64,000 nt of DNA from Gynurincola endophyticus (GCF_003991195.1 NZ_RCWL01000001.1:1-64000); one strand, 5' to 3'; counted from the stretch's first letter, positions 17,556 through 27,798 are shown. The notes: generated from the letters alone by a model not told the origin. Numbers and translations are program-made.

Positions 17556-18482
17556 ATGGTTTATTTGAAACTGCTGAAAGTGTCTTACTCCAATGCACTT
17601 TTCGAGAAACGTAAATTTCTGGATGCTAACCAAAGCTATAAAAACAATTTTGAGCAGATAGGAAAAGATTTTTTAAAGGCTTATAACTATTCGTTAGGAG
17701 ATAAGTCTTTAGAAAAGAGCGCTTCTTTCATAGAATCGACTTCTGTTTTATATAACAGAGGGTTTATGTACGAAGGAGCTTCTATGGCTCACGGATTTAA
17801 TATAGAAATGTCCCTTAACCGAAAACTCGATTGTTATAGTAAATTATTCTCCGAGTGGAATGACCATATATATATGGTACATGTAGGGCTTGGCTGGGCA
17901 TATTCAAGAATTCCACTTTTCTCAGTTGAATCCAGAATTAAAAAATTTGATCCTGTACTACGTTGGTTGGTGATTGACGGAATGGGCTTTCATGATACTT
18001 ACTTCTATACAAAAAAGGTTTTGATAGAAAAGAAAGTAAGTCAGAAGTTGAAAGATCCATATGCTACGCATGTTTATTATCAGGGTGTGGGTCGCTGCCT
18101 GTGGTTTGTATATTCAGGTAATCTTAGTCTTCTGAATAAAACGATTGCTTCATTTCCTTTAGAATATCAGACCGACCTGTGGGCTGGTGTTGGATTGGCT
18201 TCTGTATATGCTGTTGGTGTAGATGAAAATATTTTATCTGCGGTAAAAACATTACCACAGAAATTTTTTCCGGCATTTGCCCAAGGTGTTTGTTTCGGCT
18301 CAAAAGCGAGAGGAAGGGCAAAGAATATAACCGACTTAAATGCCAATGCTGCGCAGCTGCTGATTTCAATGGATATTAATGAAGCGGCATCATTAACAGA
18401 CCAATTTTATCCGGTAGGTGAAGGCGAATCTTCTGCACTGGATCGTCAATGGAAACAAACAATTCAAAACTACTTTAAATAA
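17556..18482 (+). CDS. unbL: Enediyne core-cassette protein UnbL-like (DUF1702)
   Basis: A 308-residue protein of the DUF1702 type. Family-like motifs are visible: the RGFMYEGASMA segment near residue 70, WLVIDGMGFHDTYF near 130 (the DG.GFH..YF motif) and YYQGVGRCLWFV near 175 (the G.GR.LWF motif). DUF1702 proteins are the UnbL/E3 members of the conserved five-gene enediyne cassette. Their biochemical role is unresolved, but they are thought to act with UnbV and UnbU on the polyene made by PKSE. It begins 17 bases after tatA and ends seven bases before unbV. Assignment rests on motifs plus the diagnostic gene order. Confidence 0.82.
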   Translation: MVYLKLLKVSYSNALFEKRKFLDANQSYKNNFEQIGKDFLKAYNYSLGDKSLEKSASFIESTSVLYNRGFMYEGASMAHGFNIEMSLNRKLDCYSKLFSEWNDHIYMVHVGLGWAYSRIPLFSVESRIKKFDPVLRWLVIDGMGFHDTYFYTKKVLIEKKVSQKLKDPYATHVYYQGVGRCLWFVYSGNLSLLNKTIASFPLEYQTDLWAGVGLASVYAVGVDENILSAVKTLPQKFFPAFAQGVCFGSKARGRAKNITDLNANAAQLLISMDINEAASLTDQFYPVGEGESSALDRQWKQTIQNYFK

Positions 18483-18489
18483 GAAATTG

Positions 18490-20379
18490 ATGTCATACAA
18501 AATAGCCTCTACATTTTTTGCATTACTCATTCCGACTTTCTTTTATTTTATGACCATGCCCGCTTCGCTCAGTGAATCGGAAAAAGAAGAACTCCGCAAC
18601 TCATTTAGTTTTGAGGTTGAACAGTTGCCGCTTTTCAACGATAAAGAAGTAAAATTCGTTAGAGAGGTGCATCCAAATTATACCCATATATCAGCATGGA
18701 TTTCATCAGTTGGCGCAGCTGCTACAATTGCCGATCTGGACGCTGATGGAAGAAACAATGATCTGATACAGGTTGAAACCAGAACCAATCAGGTAATTGT
18801 TTCGAATCTTACACCTGATCATTCTACTTACGCTTCCTTTGAACTGATTCCGCACGGCCTTGACTATGACTATACAATGGCACCGATGGGTTCGCTGGTG
18901 TATGATTTTAATCGTGATAGTAAAAATGATATTTTAGTTTATTATTGGGGACGCTCTCCGGTTATATTTTATCAAACCGATTCTTTTCAGTTTGAAGCTA
19001 CTGAACTATTAACGCCCTACCAGGTATGGTTTTCTAATTCTGCACTGCTAAATGACTTTGATGGAGATGGAAATGTGGATATACTGGTTTCGAACTATTT
19101 TCCTGAGAATTCAAAGGTTTTAGATCCGTTTGCCACTGATAATGATCAGGTGATGCAACATTCTATGTCGAGAGCCAATAACGGCGGGTCTACTTATTTT
19201 TTGTTATTTGACTCTGTTGTAAACCAACGGGCGAACTATCATATTGATAATAACTGGCAAAAGGATATTCCGAAATTAAATGGCTGGACATTAGCCGTTG
19301 CAGCTGCTGATATTGACGGAGATATGCTACCTGAAATTTACCTCGCGAACGACTTTGGTCCCGATCAGTTGTTCCACAATCTTTCTACACCGGGCAAGCT
19401 GGCTTTTAAATCATTGAAAGGTGTTCGTCAGATTGATGACATCCGTTCCAGTGTTCTGGGAAAAGATTCTTTTAAGGGAATGGGTGCTTATTTCGGCGAC
19501 TTTAACGGAGATGGATTATTGGATATTTATGTGAGTAATATTGCCGATGATTTTGCATTGGAAGAATCACACTTCTTATTTATTAATAATGGCAATTTTG
19601 ATTTAATGGCAAAAGGAGTGGCTCCTTTTAAAAATTATAGTGAAGAGTTTGGTTTGTCGCGCAGTTCATGGGGTTGGGACTGTAAGCTGGCTGATTTTAA
19701 TAATGATGGTGCTATTGAAGCGCTGCAGGCAACCGGCTTTTTAAAAGGTGATAAAAAGAAATGGGCAGAGTTGCAGGAGCTGGCAATTACCAACGATGAG
19801 TTATTGGCTAAGCCCAAGTTCTGGCCAAACTTTCAACCGGGCTCAGATCTTTCAGGCGATAGTAAGCTGTTCTTTTTCGCCCAGTCAAAAGAAGGAAAGT
19901 ATTTTGATATTTCAGGTTTAGTAAATCTGGATCGCCCTTCTATTTCACGGGCATTGGCTGTCAGTGATATTGATAATGATGGAATGCTTGATTTTGTGGT
20001 AGCTAATCAATGGGAAGATTCCTATCTCTACAAAAATACATTGAAAGGTAACAACAGCTTTATAGGTGTAAAATTATTCCTGTCCGATTCAATTGAAAAT
20101 ATTGTTAAGCATAATTATGTGTTGGCCGGTAATACGTCATTGCCATATGGGGCAACTGTTACTTTCGAACATAATAATAAAACGTATACACATTATATTG
20201 ACGGAGGAAACGGACATTCCGGTAAAAACTCTCCGGATATTCATTTCGGTATGAGCGGTTTTAATGCGAAGGATTCTGTAGCAGCCATTGTGAAATGGAT
20301 AGATCAAACAGGAAAAAGAAACACCAGAAACATCTATTTAAATACCGGATGGCAAACTATTCTATTGCCTTCTAATTAA
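18490..20379 (+). CDS. unbV: Enediyne core-cassette protein UnbV-like (FG-GAP/VCBS repeats, ASPIC domain)
   Basis: A 629-residue protein with an N-terminal hydrophobic segment (about residues 5-24) that suggests export or membrane anchoring. It has at least seven calcium-binding-like FG-GAP/VCBS repeats, seen as DLDADGRNNDL, DFNRDSKNDIL, DFDGDGNVDIL, DIDGDMLPEIY, DFNGDGLLDIY, DFNNDGAIEAL and DIDNDGMLDFV. The C-terminal ASPIC/UnbV domain has GGNGHSGKNSPDIHFGM near residue 580. UnbV (E4) is part of the enediyne cassette. The same fold also occurs in unrelated CRTAC1-like proteins, but its place between unbL and unbU decides the call. ATG 18490 is chosen because it follows the unbL stop by seven bases. 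Confidence 0.85.
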   Translation: MSYKIASTFFALLIPTFFYFMTMPASLSESEKEELRNSFSFEVEQLPLFNDKEVKFVREVHPNYTHISAWISSVGAAATIADLDADGRNNDLIQVETRTNQVIVSNLTPDHSTYASFELIPHGLDYDYTMAPMGSLVYDFNRDSKNDILVYYWGRSPVIFYQTDSFQFEATELLTPYQVWFSNSALLNDFDGDGNVDILVSNYFPENSKVLDPFATDNDQVMQHSMSRANNGGSTYFLLFDSVVNQRANYHIDNNWQKDIPKLNGWTLAVAAADIDGDMLPEIYLANDFGPDQLFHNLSTPGKLAFKSLKGVRQIDDIRSSVLGKDSFKGMGAYFGDFNGDGLLDIYVSNIADDFALEESHFLFINNGNFDLMAKGVAPFKNYSEEFGLSRSSWGWDCKLADFNNDGAIEALQATGFLKGDKKKWAELQELAITNDELLAKPKFWPNFQPGSDLSGDSKLFFFAQSKEGKYFDISGLVNLDRPSISRALAVSDIDNDGMLDFVVANQWEDSYLYKNTLKGNNSFIGVKLFLSDSIENIVKHNYVLAGNTSLPYGATVTFEHNNKTYTHYIDGGNGHSGKNSPDIHFGMSGFNAKDSVAAIVKWIDQTGKRNTRNIYLNTGWQTILLPSN

Positions 20380-20389
20380 ACCAAACTAT

Positions 20390-21271
20390 ATGGATTTAAG
20401 AATTGCAGCCCTAATCAGGTTTAGTATTGCTATTACCGTTCTGAATATTGTTGGTCACTTTTATTTAGGCATAGAACAATCCTGGTTACATCCGCTGGTA
20501 GCATTAGCTACCTGTTATTCATTGGAAATATTTTTTCAATACTTAGAATCAAAAAAAAGAAAATCTGTTCCCCGATACAAAGGCAGTTTTAAAAACTTAG
20601 TATTGTTTTTATTACCGGCGCATATCACAGCGATGGCAGTATCAATGTTGTTGTTTACGAATAAAGGTATCTGGCCGGTTGTATTTGCTTCATCAATAGC
20701 AATTTGCTCAAAAGTGATATTCAGAGTAAATGTTGATGGTGTTAAGCGACATTTTCTGAATCCTTCTAATACAGGAATCGCATTAATTCTGATTCTGTTT
20801 CCCTGGGTAGGTATTGCTCCTCCCTATCAGTTTACAGAAAACCTGCATGGTTGGGGTGACTGGATTATCGGACTGATTTTTATATGTGTAGGCAGTTTTC
20901 TGAATACAAAATTAACCAAGCGTATGCCGCTTATTTTATCCTGGTTTGTTTTTTTCCTTATACAGGGGGTGGTTCGCGCCTATATTATGGATGGTGAGGT
21001 CATAGCAGCAATTTCACCAATGACCGGCATTGCCTTTTTGCTGTTTAGCTTTTATATGATTTCAGATCCGGCAACAACCCCCTCTGATTTTAAAGGGCAG
21101 ATCATTTTCGGGGCAAGCGTAAGTATAATCTATTCTATTCTGGTATACTACCATATAGTTTTTGGTCAGTTCTTCGCATTGCTGATTGTATGTTCTGTAA
21201 GAGGAATTTTGCTTTATCTGAAACCTTATACTGTAAGAAAGCCGAAGTTTCAGGAGAGTCTTGCTCAATAA
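20390..21271 (+). CDS. unbU: Enediyne core-cassette membrane protein UnbU-like
   Basis: A 293-residue integral membrane protein with about eight to nine hydrophobic segments. It contains NPSNTGIALILILFPW (near residues 125-140) and a SDPATTP motif near residue 225, both characteristic of UnbU (E5) and of the related RnfD/NqrB membrane subunits, where the T/S of such motifs can carry flavin. Its role in enediyne assembly is not established; electron transfer or a membrane scaffold for warhead formation are the usual suggestions. It sits 10 bases after unbV and 11 before pksE. Confidence 0.82.
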   Translation: MDLRIAALIRFSIAITVLNIVGHFYLGIEQSWLHPLVALATCYSLEIFFQYLESKKRKSVPRYKGSFKNLVLFLLPAHITAMAVSMLLFTNKGIWPVVFASSIAICSKVIFRVNVDGVKRHFLNPSNTGIALILILFPWVGIAPPYQFTENLHGWGDWIIGLIFICVGSFLNTKLTKRMPLILSWFVFFLIQGVVRAYIMDGEVIAAISPMTGIAFLLFSFYMISDPATTPSDFKGQIIFGASVSIIYSILVYYHIVFGQFFALLIVCSVRGILLYLKPYTVRKPKFQESLAQ

Positions 21272-21282
21272 ATTTTTGTACT

Positions 21283-24200
21283 ATGGTGCCCCAGAAAGAA
21301 GATAAAACTAAAGTTGCGATCATTGGAATGTCATGCGTTTACCCGGATGCACCGGGTGTAAATGAATTGTGGGAAAATATCTTGCAACAACGTGTTTCTT
21401 TCAGGCAATTTCCTGCTAAGAGACTAAACGAAGAATATTTTAATTTAAAGAATGATCCGGAAGATAAAATTTATTCATCGAAAGGTGCCTTTATTAAAGA
21501 TTACTCTTTTGACAGAGCCCGTTTTAACATTTCAAAATCCAATTATGAAACTGCTGATTTAACGCACTGGCTTACGCTGGAAACAACCGATAATGCGCTG
21601 AACGATGCCGGCTTAAAAGATCTCCTGACGGTTGATCTTAAAAAAGAAGTAGGCGTTATTATTGGTAATACATTAACCGGTGAGCAAACAAGATCAAACC
21701 TGCTCCGGTTACGCTGGCCTTATGTAGCCAATGTATTAAAAACCACGCTGAAGCAAGAACAGCTGAAAGACGATGAAATAAACAGAATATTAGCCCGAAG
21801 TAAAAAATTATATAAAAGCGCATTTGCCGATTTTAAAGAAGATTCTCTTGCCGGAGGACTCGCGAATACTATTGCCGGTAGAATTTGTAATTACTACGAT
21901 TTTAAAGGCGGAGGATATACCATCGATGGAGCCTGCAGTTCTTCGCTTTTGTCTGTAATTAAAGGTTGCGAATCAATTTTGCAGAAAGATCTGAAAATAG
22001 CGATCGTTGGCGGAGTAGATGTGAGTCTTGATCCATTTGAACTGGTCGGCTTTTCAAGAACGGAAGCGTTGGCAAAATCAAAAATGCTGGTATATGATGA
22101 ACATTCAAACGGCTTTTGGCCGGGAGAAGGATGTGGTATTTTAATATTGGCCGATTATGAGTTTGCTGTACAGAATAACCTGAACATTCTTGCTTCTATC
22201 ATAGGTTGGGGAATCTCTTCTGATGGGAAGGGTGGAATTACACGTCCTGAAAAAGATGGTCAGAAGCTGGCATTAAAACGGGCTGCGGAGAAAGCAAAAA
22301 TCTCTTTTTCCGATCTGGATTATATTGAAGGACATGGAACCGGCACCAAAAAAGGTGATGAAACAGAGCTGACTGCTGTTCAGGAAATGCTTTCCGAAAC
22401 GGATCATAAGAATAATCATAAAACTTATATCGGAAGTATAAAAGCCAATATTGGTCATACGAAAGCCGCAGCAGGGGTGGCAGGGTTAATTAAAGCAGTT
22501 TGCGTTGCCCGCAATAAAGTAATTCCGCCTGCATCGAGTAATCATACACCCCATGCGATTTTTAAACAAAATGAACAGCTGATTCTACCTGATCAACAAA
22601 TCATATTAAACAAAAAGCCTTCTTTGAAAGTGGGTGTCAGTTCTATGGGATTCGGAGGTATTAATACCCATGTGATCGTTGAAGGTGATAATACATCGTC
22701 CGTTAATACTTATGACAATAACAAGCAGATCAATCATAAGTTTTTTGATGCAGAGTTGTTTGCGTTCGCTGAATCATCTGTAGAAAAACTGCAGGAAAAA
22801 CTTGAAACAGTAACCGCCAGATGCAATAATTTGTCATTTGCCGAATTTTCAGACCTGAGTTGTACACTTATAAAATTGTATTCTTATAAAAAGTATAGAG
22901 TATCAGTTGTAGCCAGAAATGCAGAAGAACTTAAAGAAAAGCTCATTTTCTTAAAGAAAAATATCAAAGAGAATACTCCTTTCAAAGACATTGAAAGAGG
23001 GATATACTATTCAGCCGATCAAAAGAAAATACGGACAGGTCTGTTGTTTCCCGGACAGGGAAACAAGTTTATGGACATCTATTCCAACCTGCGTGTAATT
23101 TATCCTTCTGTATTCAGTAAAATACCCGGTCTGATTAATCACACCACTTCAAGCATTTCTACTGCAACGGCACAGCCTGCATTGGTGAATACCGCTTGTT
23201 TAGGTATGGATATTCTGGAAGAGTATGGAGTTTACGCGCAGACGGCGGTAGGGCATAGCGTAGGAGAATTAGCGTGTTTGTATTTTTCAAAATCATTGTC
23301 TTATCACCAAACCATCGAATTGGCCGCTTTCCGTGGTCAGCTCATGGAAGAAAGCAAAGCCGTAAAAGGTTCTATGCTCTTAGTGAATCCTGTAGAAGAT
23401 GAAGCCTATTGCCTCAAAAAAATATCAGCAGCAGGATTAAGCATCGCTTGCATTAACTCATCAGAACAGTGGGTAATATCCGGAAAGTCTGAACAAATAG
23501 AATCGCTCCATGCTGATTTGAAAATAAAAGGATTTGCCTGCTTAAAGCTGAATGTAGAAAACGCTTTTCACTCTGAACTGATGAAAGATGTGGAATCTGC
23601 TTTTGATACTTATCTGAAAACGGTGCCGTTTCAGGAAAAGGACCGCTATTATTATTCAACCGTTACTGCTGAAAAGGTAAAGGAAAACGAATCAGTAAAG
23701 GAACTTCTTCTTACTCAATTGACCTCTCCGGTATTATTTAAGGATACTGTTGAAAAGGCAAATAAAGAAGTTGATCTATGGATAGAAGCCGGTGCGGCGG
23801 ACTCATTGAAAAAACTGCTTGCTTCGAATAATATTGAGAACGCTATTAGCCTGGGGTTGCAGGGAGATTCTATATGGGATCTCAGTAATGTGCTGGCCTA
23901 TCTGATCAGCTTTGACAATACTTTTAAAATTGAACATCACATCAGCAGAAGGGTGTTTAAAATGGTTGACCTGGATGTTGAGAATACTTATATCGTAAAT
24001 CCTTGTGAAAATATCGACAGTTTTGGAGAGGAAAAAGAGAATGTTACGGAGGAGATTGAAGAAATACAGGAAGAGGAAACTATTAATGTGGTAAGTGAGC
24101 TTGTATCCAACCAAAACCTTCACCGGTTATTTAAAGAAGAACTCGCTAAAGCGCTGGAGCTTGAAGCAGATAGAATAAAAGATGATTCCAGATTGTTAGA

Positions 24201-26970
24201 TGATTATCATCTCAATTCATTATATGTAGTACAGTTTATTACATCTTTTGCCAAAAAAAATGATTTAAAGGTGAGTAATACTTTGCTGGAGTACTCAAAT
24301 GCTTCCGTGCAGGATATAGTGAAAATGTTTCTTCAATATAATTTTGATGATCAGTTCGAAGGCAAAGATGCGGGCATGGAGTTGAAGAGCACATGGATAA
24401 AAACATTTGTTAAGAAATGGTGCCGGGAAGGAGCGATAACAGCAGAAAGAAAGTTCATGTCTGCTATAGAAGAAGGAAAATGTTTCACTTATAATACTTA
24501 TGATGATTTATTGATCGTGAGATATACTGCCCTTCAGTATAGTCATTGGTTGAATGATCTCTTAGAGCTCAAGAAAATACTTGATCATCATCTTTTATCT
24601 AAAAAGTTAGTTTTTGTATATGATAAAGATTATTTCAGTAGCTTTTTGAAAAGCCTGTTAAAAGAAAACCTGCTCGAGAAATTGTTGCTGGTTTATGAAA
24701 ATGATGCTGCTTTTGCAGAAGAGGATTTTTATGTTCAACTCGTAAACGGTGATCCGCTTCAGGAAGTAAAAATAGAAAAAGAAAATATTTATATCCCGGA
24801 ATTTGAGTACGATTATTCTCTTGAAGAAACTGATGTGAATGCTGTGGTAAAAGGAACAATATTAGTATCCGGAGGAGGAAAAGGAATTGCCTTTGAAGCA
24901 ATTCGTAGAATGTCTTATCGTCATGATGTTGACTTCCTCATTATCGGAAGGGCAGATCGCGATAAAGATCCGGCATTGAAGTACAATCTTGAACTACTTG
25001 AAAAAACAAAAATTTCCTATAACTATCTGAGTATAGATATTACTAAAGAGGACGATATTTTAAAACTGAAAGAATATATTGGTTCAAATAAAGTTGACAT
25101 AACCGGGTTCATTCATTCAGCAGGTTATAATAATCCTCAGAAATTTGAATTAATTACTAAAGATTCTTTAGAGGCCACTTTTAACCCTAAGGTAGCCGGG
25201 TTCAATAATGTTTTTGGTATTATCCCGAAAGAGTCGCTACGGTTTGTATTTACATTCGGCTCTGTAATCGGAAATGTGGGAATGGAAGGAAATGCCGAAT
25301 ATGCTTTTGCAAATCAGTGTTTGAGAAATACTGTTGAGGAACTGAAATTGCAAAACGATCACATTCGTTTTCTGAATTTTGAATGGAGCGTATGGGATGA
25401 AGTGGGTATGGGACATGATCTCGGCTTGCTAGAGCTGCTAAAGTTAAATGGTGTTATACCAATCAATATAGATACCGGCAGTGAAATACTATTAAATGCA
25501 TTAGTTGCAAAAAATGTAGAAATATCTCTGTTTGTTTCGGGTAAGTTTCCTGAATTGAGACGTAAAAGTAATGACGTTGTAGCTCATCAATACAGATTTG
25601 TAGAAGACATTATAGAGAATATCAGAGGAGTAGAATTTGTTTCGGAAGTGAATATATCTCCGGTAACAGATCGGTATCTGCTCGATCACGTGGTAGATAA
25701 TAATATTTTGTTTCCTGGTGTAATGGGAGTTGAAGCCGGTTTGCAAAGTTTTGATGTTTTTACCAACCGTCAATGTAAACTTTCTCATCTAAGGTTGCGG
25801 AATATCGAATTTCAGAATCCTATCATCCTGCAGGATGCCACACAGGAAATCAAACTAAGAATTGTAATTGAACGTCAGTGGGCATCCATATACAGTGTAA
25901 GTATTTTATCAGGTGTTAATAACTTTTCAGTAAAGCATTTTACGTATGAAATAGAAGTATTGCCTGAGAATAATATTCCTTTTTTTGAAGAGATGCCTGA
26001 TCTGAAGCCTATGGGACTGCAACATGTTTATGATCATTTGCTGTTTCACGGGTCAAGTTTTCAGGTGGTAGAACAGTTTGAGTTTTTACGATATGATAAA
26101 ATGGTGGCATCAGTTAAGCCAAATGTTACAAATGATGTGTTTAACCAATACATGGGTAATGGATTAATGGGAGTAAATCCTTATATCATGGATGCTTTGT
26201 TACATTCCATTCAGATATGTGTACCCCATCAGAGATTGTTGCCTGTATCAATTGATTCAGTCAATTATCACCTGGATGAGATATCGGGTGAGCAGCTGTT
26301 AAGAATAAAAGCAATAGAACATTATAATGACGGAGTGGTATACAATTACACCATTCAGTTAATAGACGCAGACAATCGATGTTTGGTGAATCTGGAGGGT
26401 GTGTCGTTTAAAAGGGTAGAAAGTATTAAAGATGTTTCTTATACTCCCGAACAAACTGCTGTAATAGTAAACAGATTTCTTGCAGAGAACAAGTCGTTAA
26501 AGAATGCTGAATATAACCTGGTATTTGAGCCGCTTGATTTTCTTACTTATAAAAGAATAGATGGTAAACCATTTTTAGACGAACAGGAGTTTGTCAGCAA
26601 GTCTGATTCCGGAACTGTTCAATCAGCCATTATTGCCTCAGAAAGAGTCGGGCTTGACATCGAAATGGTAAAGCCTTCGAATGAAAGCCGGTGGAAAAAC
26701 GTACTGCGTACACCACAATATGAACTCGCAGAATACTTGTCAAAAGAGCTAAAAGAAGATATTAATGTATCGGCTACCAGAATCTGGACAGCAATAGAGT
26801 GTGTAAGAAAAATAGGGCACCTGGAAAGCGGAGACGTTTTTTTAACCAAAACACATTCATCCGGATTTCTTGAGCTACAGGTAAATGGTCACGAGATTTA
26901 CAATACCTGTATCAGTATTATCGGTGATGACGCTATTTCTAATATTTATTCAATTTCAATTATCAGATAA
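21283..26970 (+). CDS. pksE: Iterative type I enediyne polyketide synthase (PKSE)
   Basis: A 1895-residue single-module iterative synthase in the PKSE order. Ketosynthase, residues about 8-425: Cys218 in DGACSSS, His351 in GHGTG, His392 in NIGH. Acyltransferase, about 580-880: Ser659 in GHSVGE. Acyl carrier protein, about 945-1010: Ser979 in LNSL. Ketoreductase, about 1185-1370: SGGGKGI at 1196-1202, Ser1327, Tyr1340. Dehydratase, about 1450-1730: His1469 and Asp1637. C-terminal phosphopantetheinyl transferase, about 1780-1895: Asp1792, Trp1835, Glu1839, Lys1843. PKSEs make a linear polyene on their own ACP, activated by their own transferase. All catalytic residues I checked are present; the dehydratase motif is HxxxNxxxxP instead of HxxxGxxxxP. 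ATG 21283 is preferred because it clears the unbU stop and precedes KVAIIGMS directly. Base use is AT-rich like its neighbours. Confidence 0.93.
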   Translation: MVPQKEDKTKVAIIGMSCVYPDAPGVNELWENILQQRVSFRQFPAKRLNEEYFNLKNDPEDKIYSSKGAFIKDYSFDRARFNISKSNYETADLTHWLTLETTDNALNDAGLKDLLTVDLKKEVGVIIGNTLTGEQTRSNLLRLRWPYVANVLKTTLKQEQLKDDEINRILARSKKLYKSAFADFKEDSLAGGLANTIAGRICNYYDFKGGGYTIDGACSSSLLSVIKGCESILQKDLKIAIVGGVDVSLDPFELVGFSRTEALAKSKMLVYDEHSNGFWPGEGCGILILADYEFAVQNNLNILASIIGWGISSDGKGGITRPEKDGQKLALKRAAEKAKISFSDLDYIEGHGTGTKKGDETELTAVQEMLSETDHKNNHKTYIGSIKANIGHTKAAAGVAGLIKAVCVARNKVIPPASSNHTPHAIFKQNEQLILPDQQIILNKKPSLKVGVSSMGFGGINTHVIVEGDNTSSVNTYDNNKQINHKFFDAELFAFAESSVEKLQEKLETVTARCNNLSFAEFSDLSCTLIKLYSYKKYRVSVVARNAEELKEKLIFLKKNIKENTPFKDIERGIYYSADQKKIRTGLLFPGQGNKFMDIYSNLRVIYPSVFSKIPGLINHTTSSISTATAQPALVNTACLGMDILEEYGVYAQTAVGHSVGELACLYFSKSLSYHQTIELAAFRGQLMEESKAVKGSMLLVNPVEDEAYCLKKISAAGLSIACINSSEQWVISGKSEQIESLHADLKIKGFACLKLNVENAFHSELMKDVESAFDTYLKTVPFQEKDRYYYSTVTAEKVKENESVKELLLTQLTSPVLFKDTVEKANKEVDLWIEAGAADSLKKLLASNNIENAISLGLQGDSIWDLSNVLAYLISFDNTFKIEHHISRRVFKMVDLDVENTYIVNPCENIDSFGEEKENVTEEIEEIQEEETINVVSELVSNQNLHRLFKEELAKALELEADRIKDDSRLLDDYHLNSLYVVQFITSFAKKNDLKVSNTLLEYSNASVQDIVKMFLQYNFDDQFEGKDAGMELKSTWIKTFVKKWCREGAITAERKFMSAIEEGKCFTYNTYDDLLIVRYTALQYSHWLNDLLELKKILDHHLLSKKLVFVYDKDYFSSFLKSLLKENLLEKLLLVYENDAAFAEEDFYVQLVNGDPLQEVKIEKENIYIPEFEYDYSLEETDVNAVVKGTILVSGGGKGIAFEAIRRMSYRHDVDFLIIGRADRDKDPALKYNLELLEKTKISYNYLSIDITKEDDILKLKEYIGSNKVDITGFIHSAGYNNPQKFELITKDSLEATFNPKVAGFNNVFGIIPKESLRFVFTFGSVIGNVGMEGNAEYAFANQCLRNTVEELKLQNDHIRFLNFEWSVWDEVGMGHDLGLLELLKLNGVIPINIDTGSEILLNALVAKNVEISLFVSGKFPELRRKSNDVVAHQYRFVEDIIENIRGVEFVSEVNISPVTDRYLLDHVVDNNILFPGVMGVEAGLQSFDVFTNRQCKLSHLRLRNIEFQNPIILQDATQEIKLRIVIERQWASIYSVSILSGVNNFSVKHFTYEIEVLPENNIPFFEEMPDLKPMGLQHVYDHLLFHGSSFQVVEQFEFLRYDKMVASVKPNVTNDVFNQYMGNGLMGVNPYIMDALLHSIQICVPHQRLLPVSIDSVNYHLDEISGEQLLRIKAIEHYNDGVVYNYTIQLIDADNRCLVNLEGVSFKRVESIKDVSYTPEQTAVIVNRFLAENKSLKNAEYNLVFEPLDFLTYKRIDGKPFLDEQEFVSKSDSGTVQSAIIASERVGLDIEMVKPSNESRWKNVLRTPQYELAEYLSKELKEDINVSATRIWTAIECVRKIGHLESGDVFLTKTHSSGFLELQVNGHEIYNTCISIIGDDAISNIYSISIIR

Positions 26971-26977
26971 ATCAGTA

Positions 26978-27409
26978 ATGGCAAAAAAGTATTACTCACT
27001 TTCTTTTGATGTGCTATTGGAAAATACCAATATGGTTGGCAATGTTTATTTCAGTAATTATTTTTCCTGGATGGGTAAGATAAGAGAACAATTTATTCTT
27101 GAGCATTATCCTGAAACGATTGATATGTTATCAAAGAATTCATTGGCACTGATAACCCTTTCCTGTAACTGTACATTCTATGATGAGTTGTTTGCCGGAG
27201 AGAAGGTGGAGATGCGAATGTATCTGGAGAGCTTAAAAAGTTATAAGGTGAAGATGAAAATAGAGTATTATAAATCAAACGATAAGCAGATTTCCAAACT
27301 GGCTGCAATAGGTTTTCATGAGATCGGTTGTTTTGTTAAGGAAAATGACAGGTTAGAGCCGAAACCATTCCCTGAAAAACTACAGAATGCATTTGAGCAG
27401 TATGCCTAA
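26978..27409 (+). CDS. Enediyne thioesterase (TEBC/E10-like, 4HBT hot-dog fold)
   Basis: A 143-residue hot-dog thioesterase. The segment LLENTNMVGNVYFSNYFSWMGKIREQF (residues about 12-38) matches the signature of the enediyne TEBC/E10 family (..ETN.VGNVYF..Y..W.G..RE.F). These enzymes hydrolyse the polyene thioester from the PKSE carrier protein, giving a heptaene or related product. The gene starts seven bases after the pksE stop. ATG 26978 is used because upstream in-frame starts lie inside pksE. This completes the five-gene cassette in the order unbL-unbV-unbU-pksE-TEBC. Confidence 0.9.
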   Translation: MAKKYYSLSFDVLLENTNMVGNVYFSNYFSWMGKIREQFILEHYPETIDMLSKNSLALITLSCNCTFYDELFAGEKVEMRMYLESLKSYKVKMKIEYYKSNDKQISKLAAIGFHEIGCFVKENDRLEPKPFPEKLQNAFEQYA

Positions 27410-27429
27410 CGTTACTAAAGAGTGTTCGT

Positions 27430-27798
27430 ATGAGTGTATTGAATCAGGTTTTAAACGAGCTGAAAGACAAGTTGTTTAATGATGATAAATCATTGATCTT
27501 CTCCATACCCCGGGAGGAAAAAGAACCTCATTTGTCGGATTTGTCTTTTAAGCTCAAAAGAATAGTTGATGAGTTGAAATTCATTGAAGAGAAATACGAG
27601 ATATATAAAAGCCTTACGAAACGGGAGAAAGAAATCATCAGGATGATTGTACAGGGAGATAATAATAAGGATATATCAGATAAGTTGTTTATCAGTAGAA
27701 GAACGGTAGAACAGCATAGAAAGAATATTAATAAGAAGCTGGACGTAAATAATATGTCAGAGATCTATTTTTTCGCATATTCTTTCAATTTAGTGTAA
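27430..27798 (+). CDS. LuxR-type helix-turn-helix regulator without receiver domain
   Basis: A 122-residue protein. The C-terminal half is a LuxR/GerE HTH: SLTKREKEIIRMIVQGDNNKDISDKLFISRRTVEQHRKNINKKL (about residues 60-105). The N-terminal 55 residues are a short charged helical region with no receiver or autoinducer-binding domain, so the input signal is unknown; it may dimerise or bind a partner. It lies inside the enediyne operon, 20 bases after the thioesterase, which suggests feedback control of the cluster. Confidence 0.85.
   Translation: MSVLNQVLNELKDKLFNDDKSLIFSIPREEKEPHLSDLSFKLKRIVDELKFIEEKYEIYKSLTKREKEIIRMIVQGDNNKDISDKLFISRRTVEQHRKNINKKLDVNNMSEIYFFAYSFNLV

Noticed and set aside
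21190-21282. A 31-residue N-terminal extension of the polyketide synthase
   Set aside because: It overlaps the end of unbU in another frame. ATG 21283 follows the unbU stop and precedes the conserved ketosynthase start directly.
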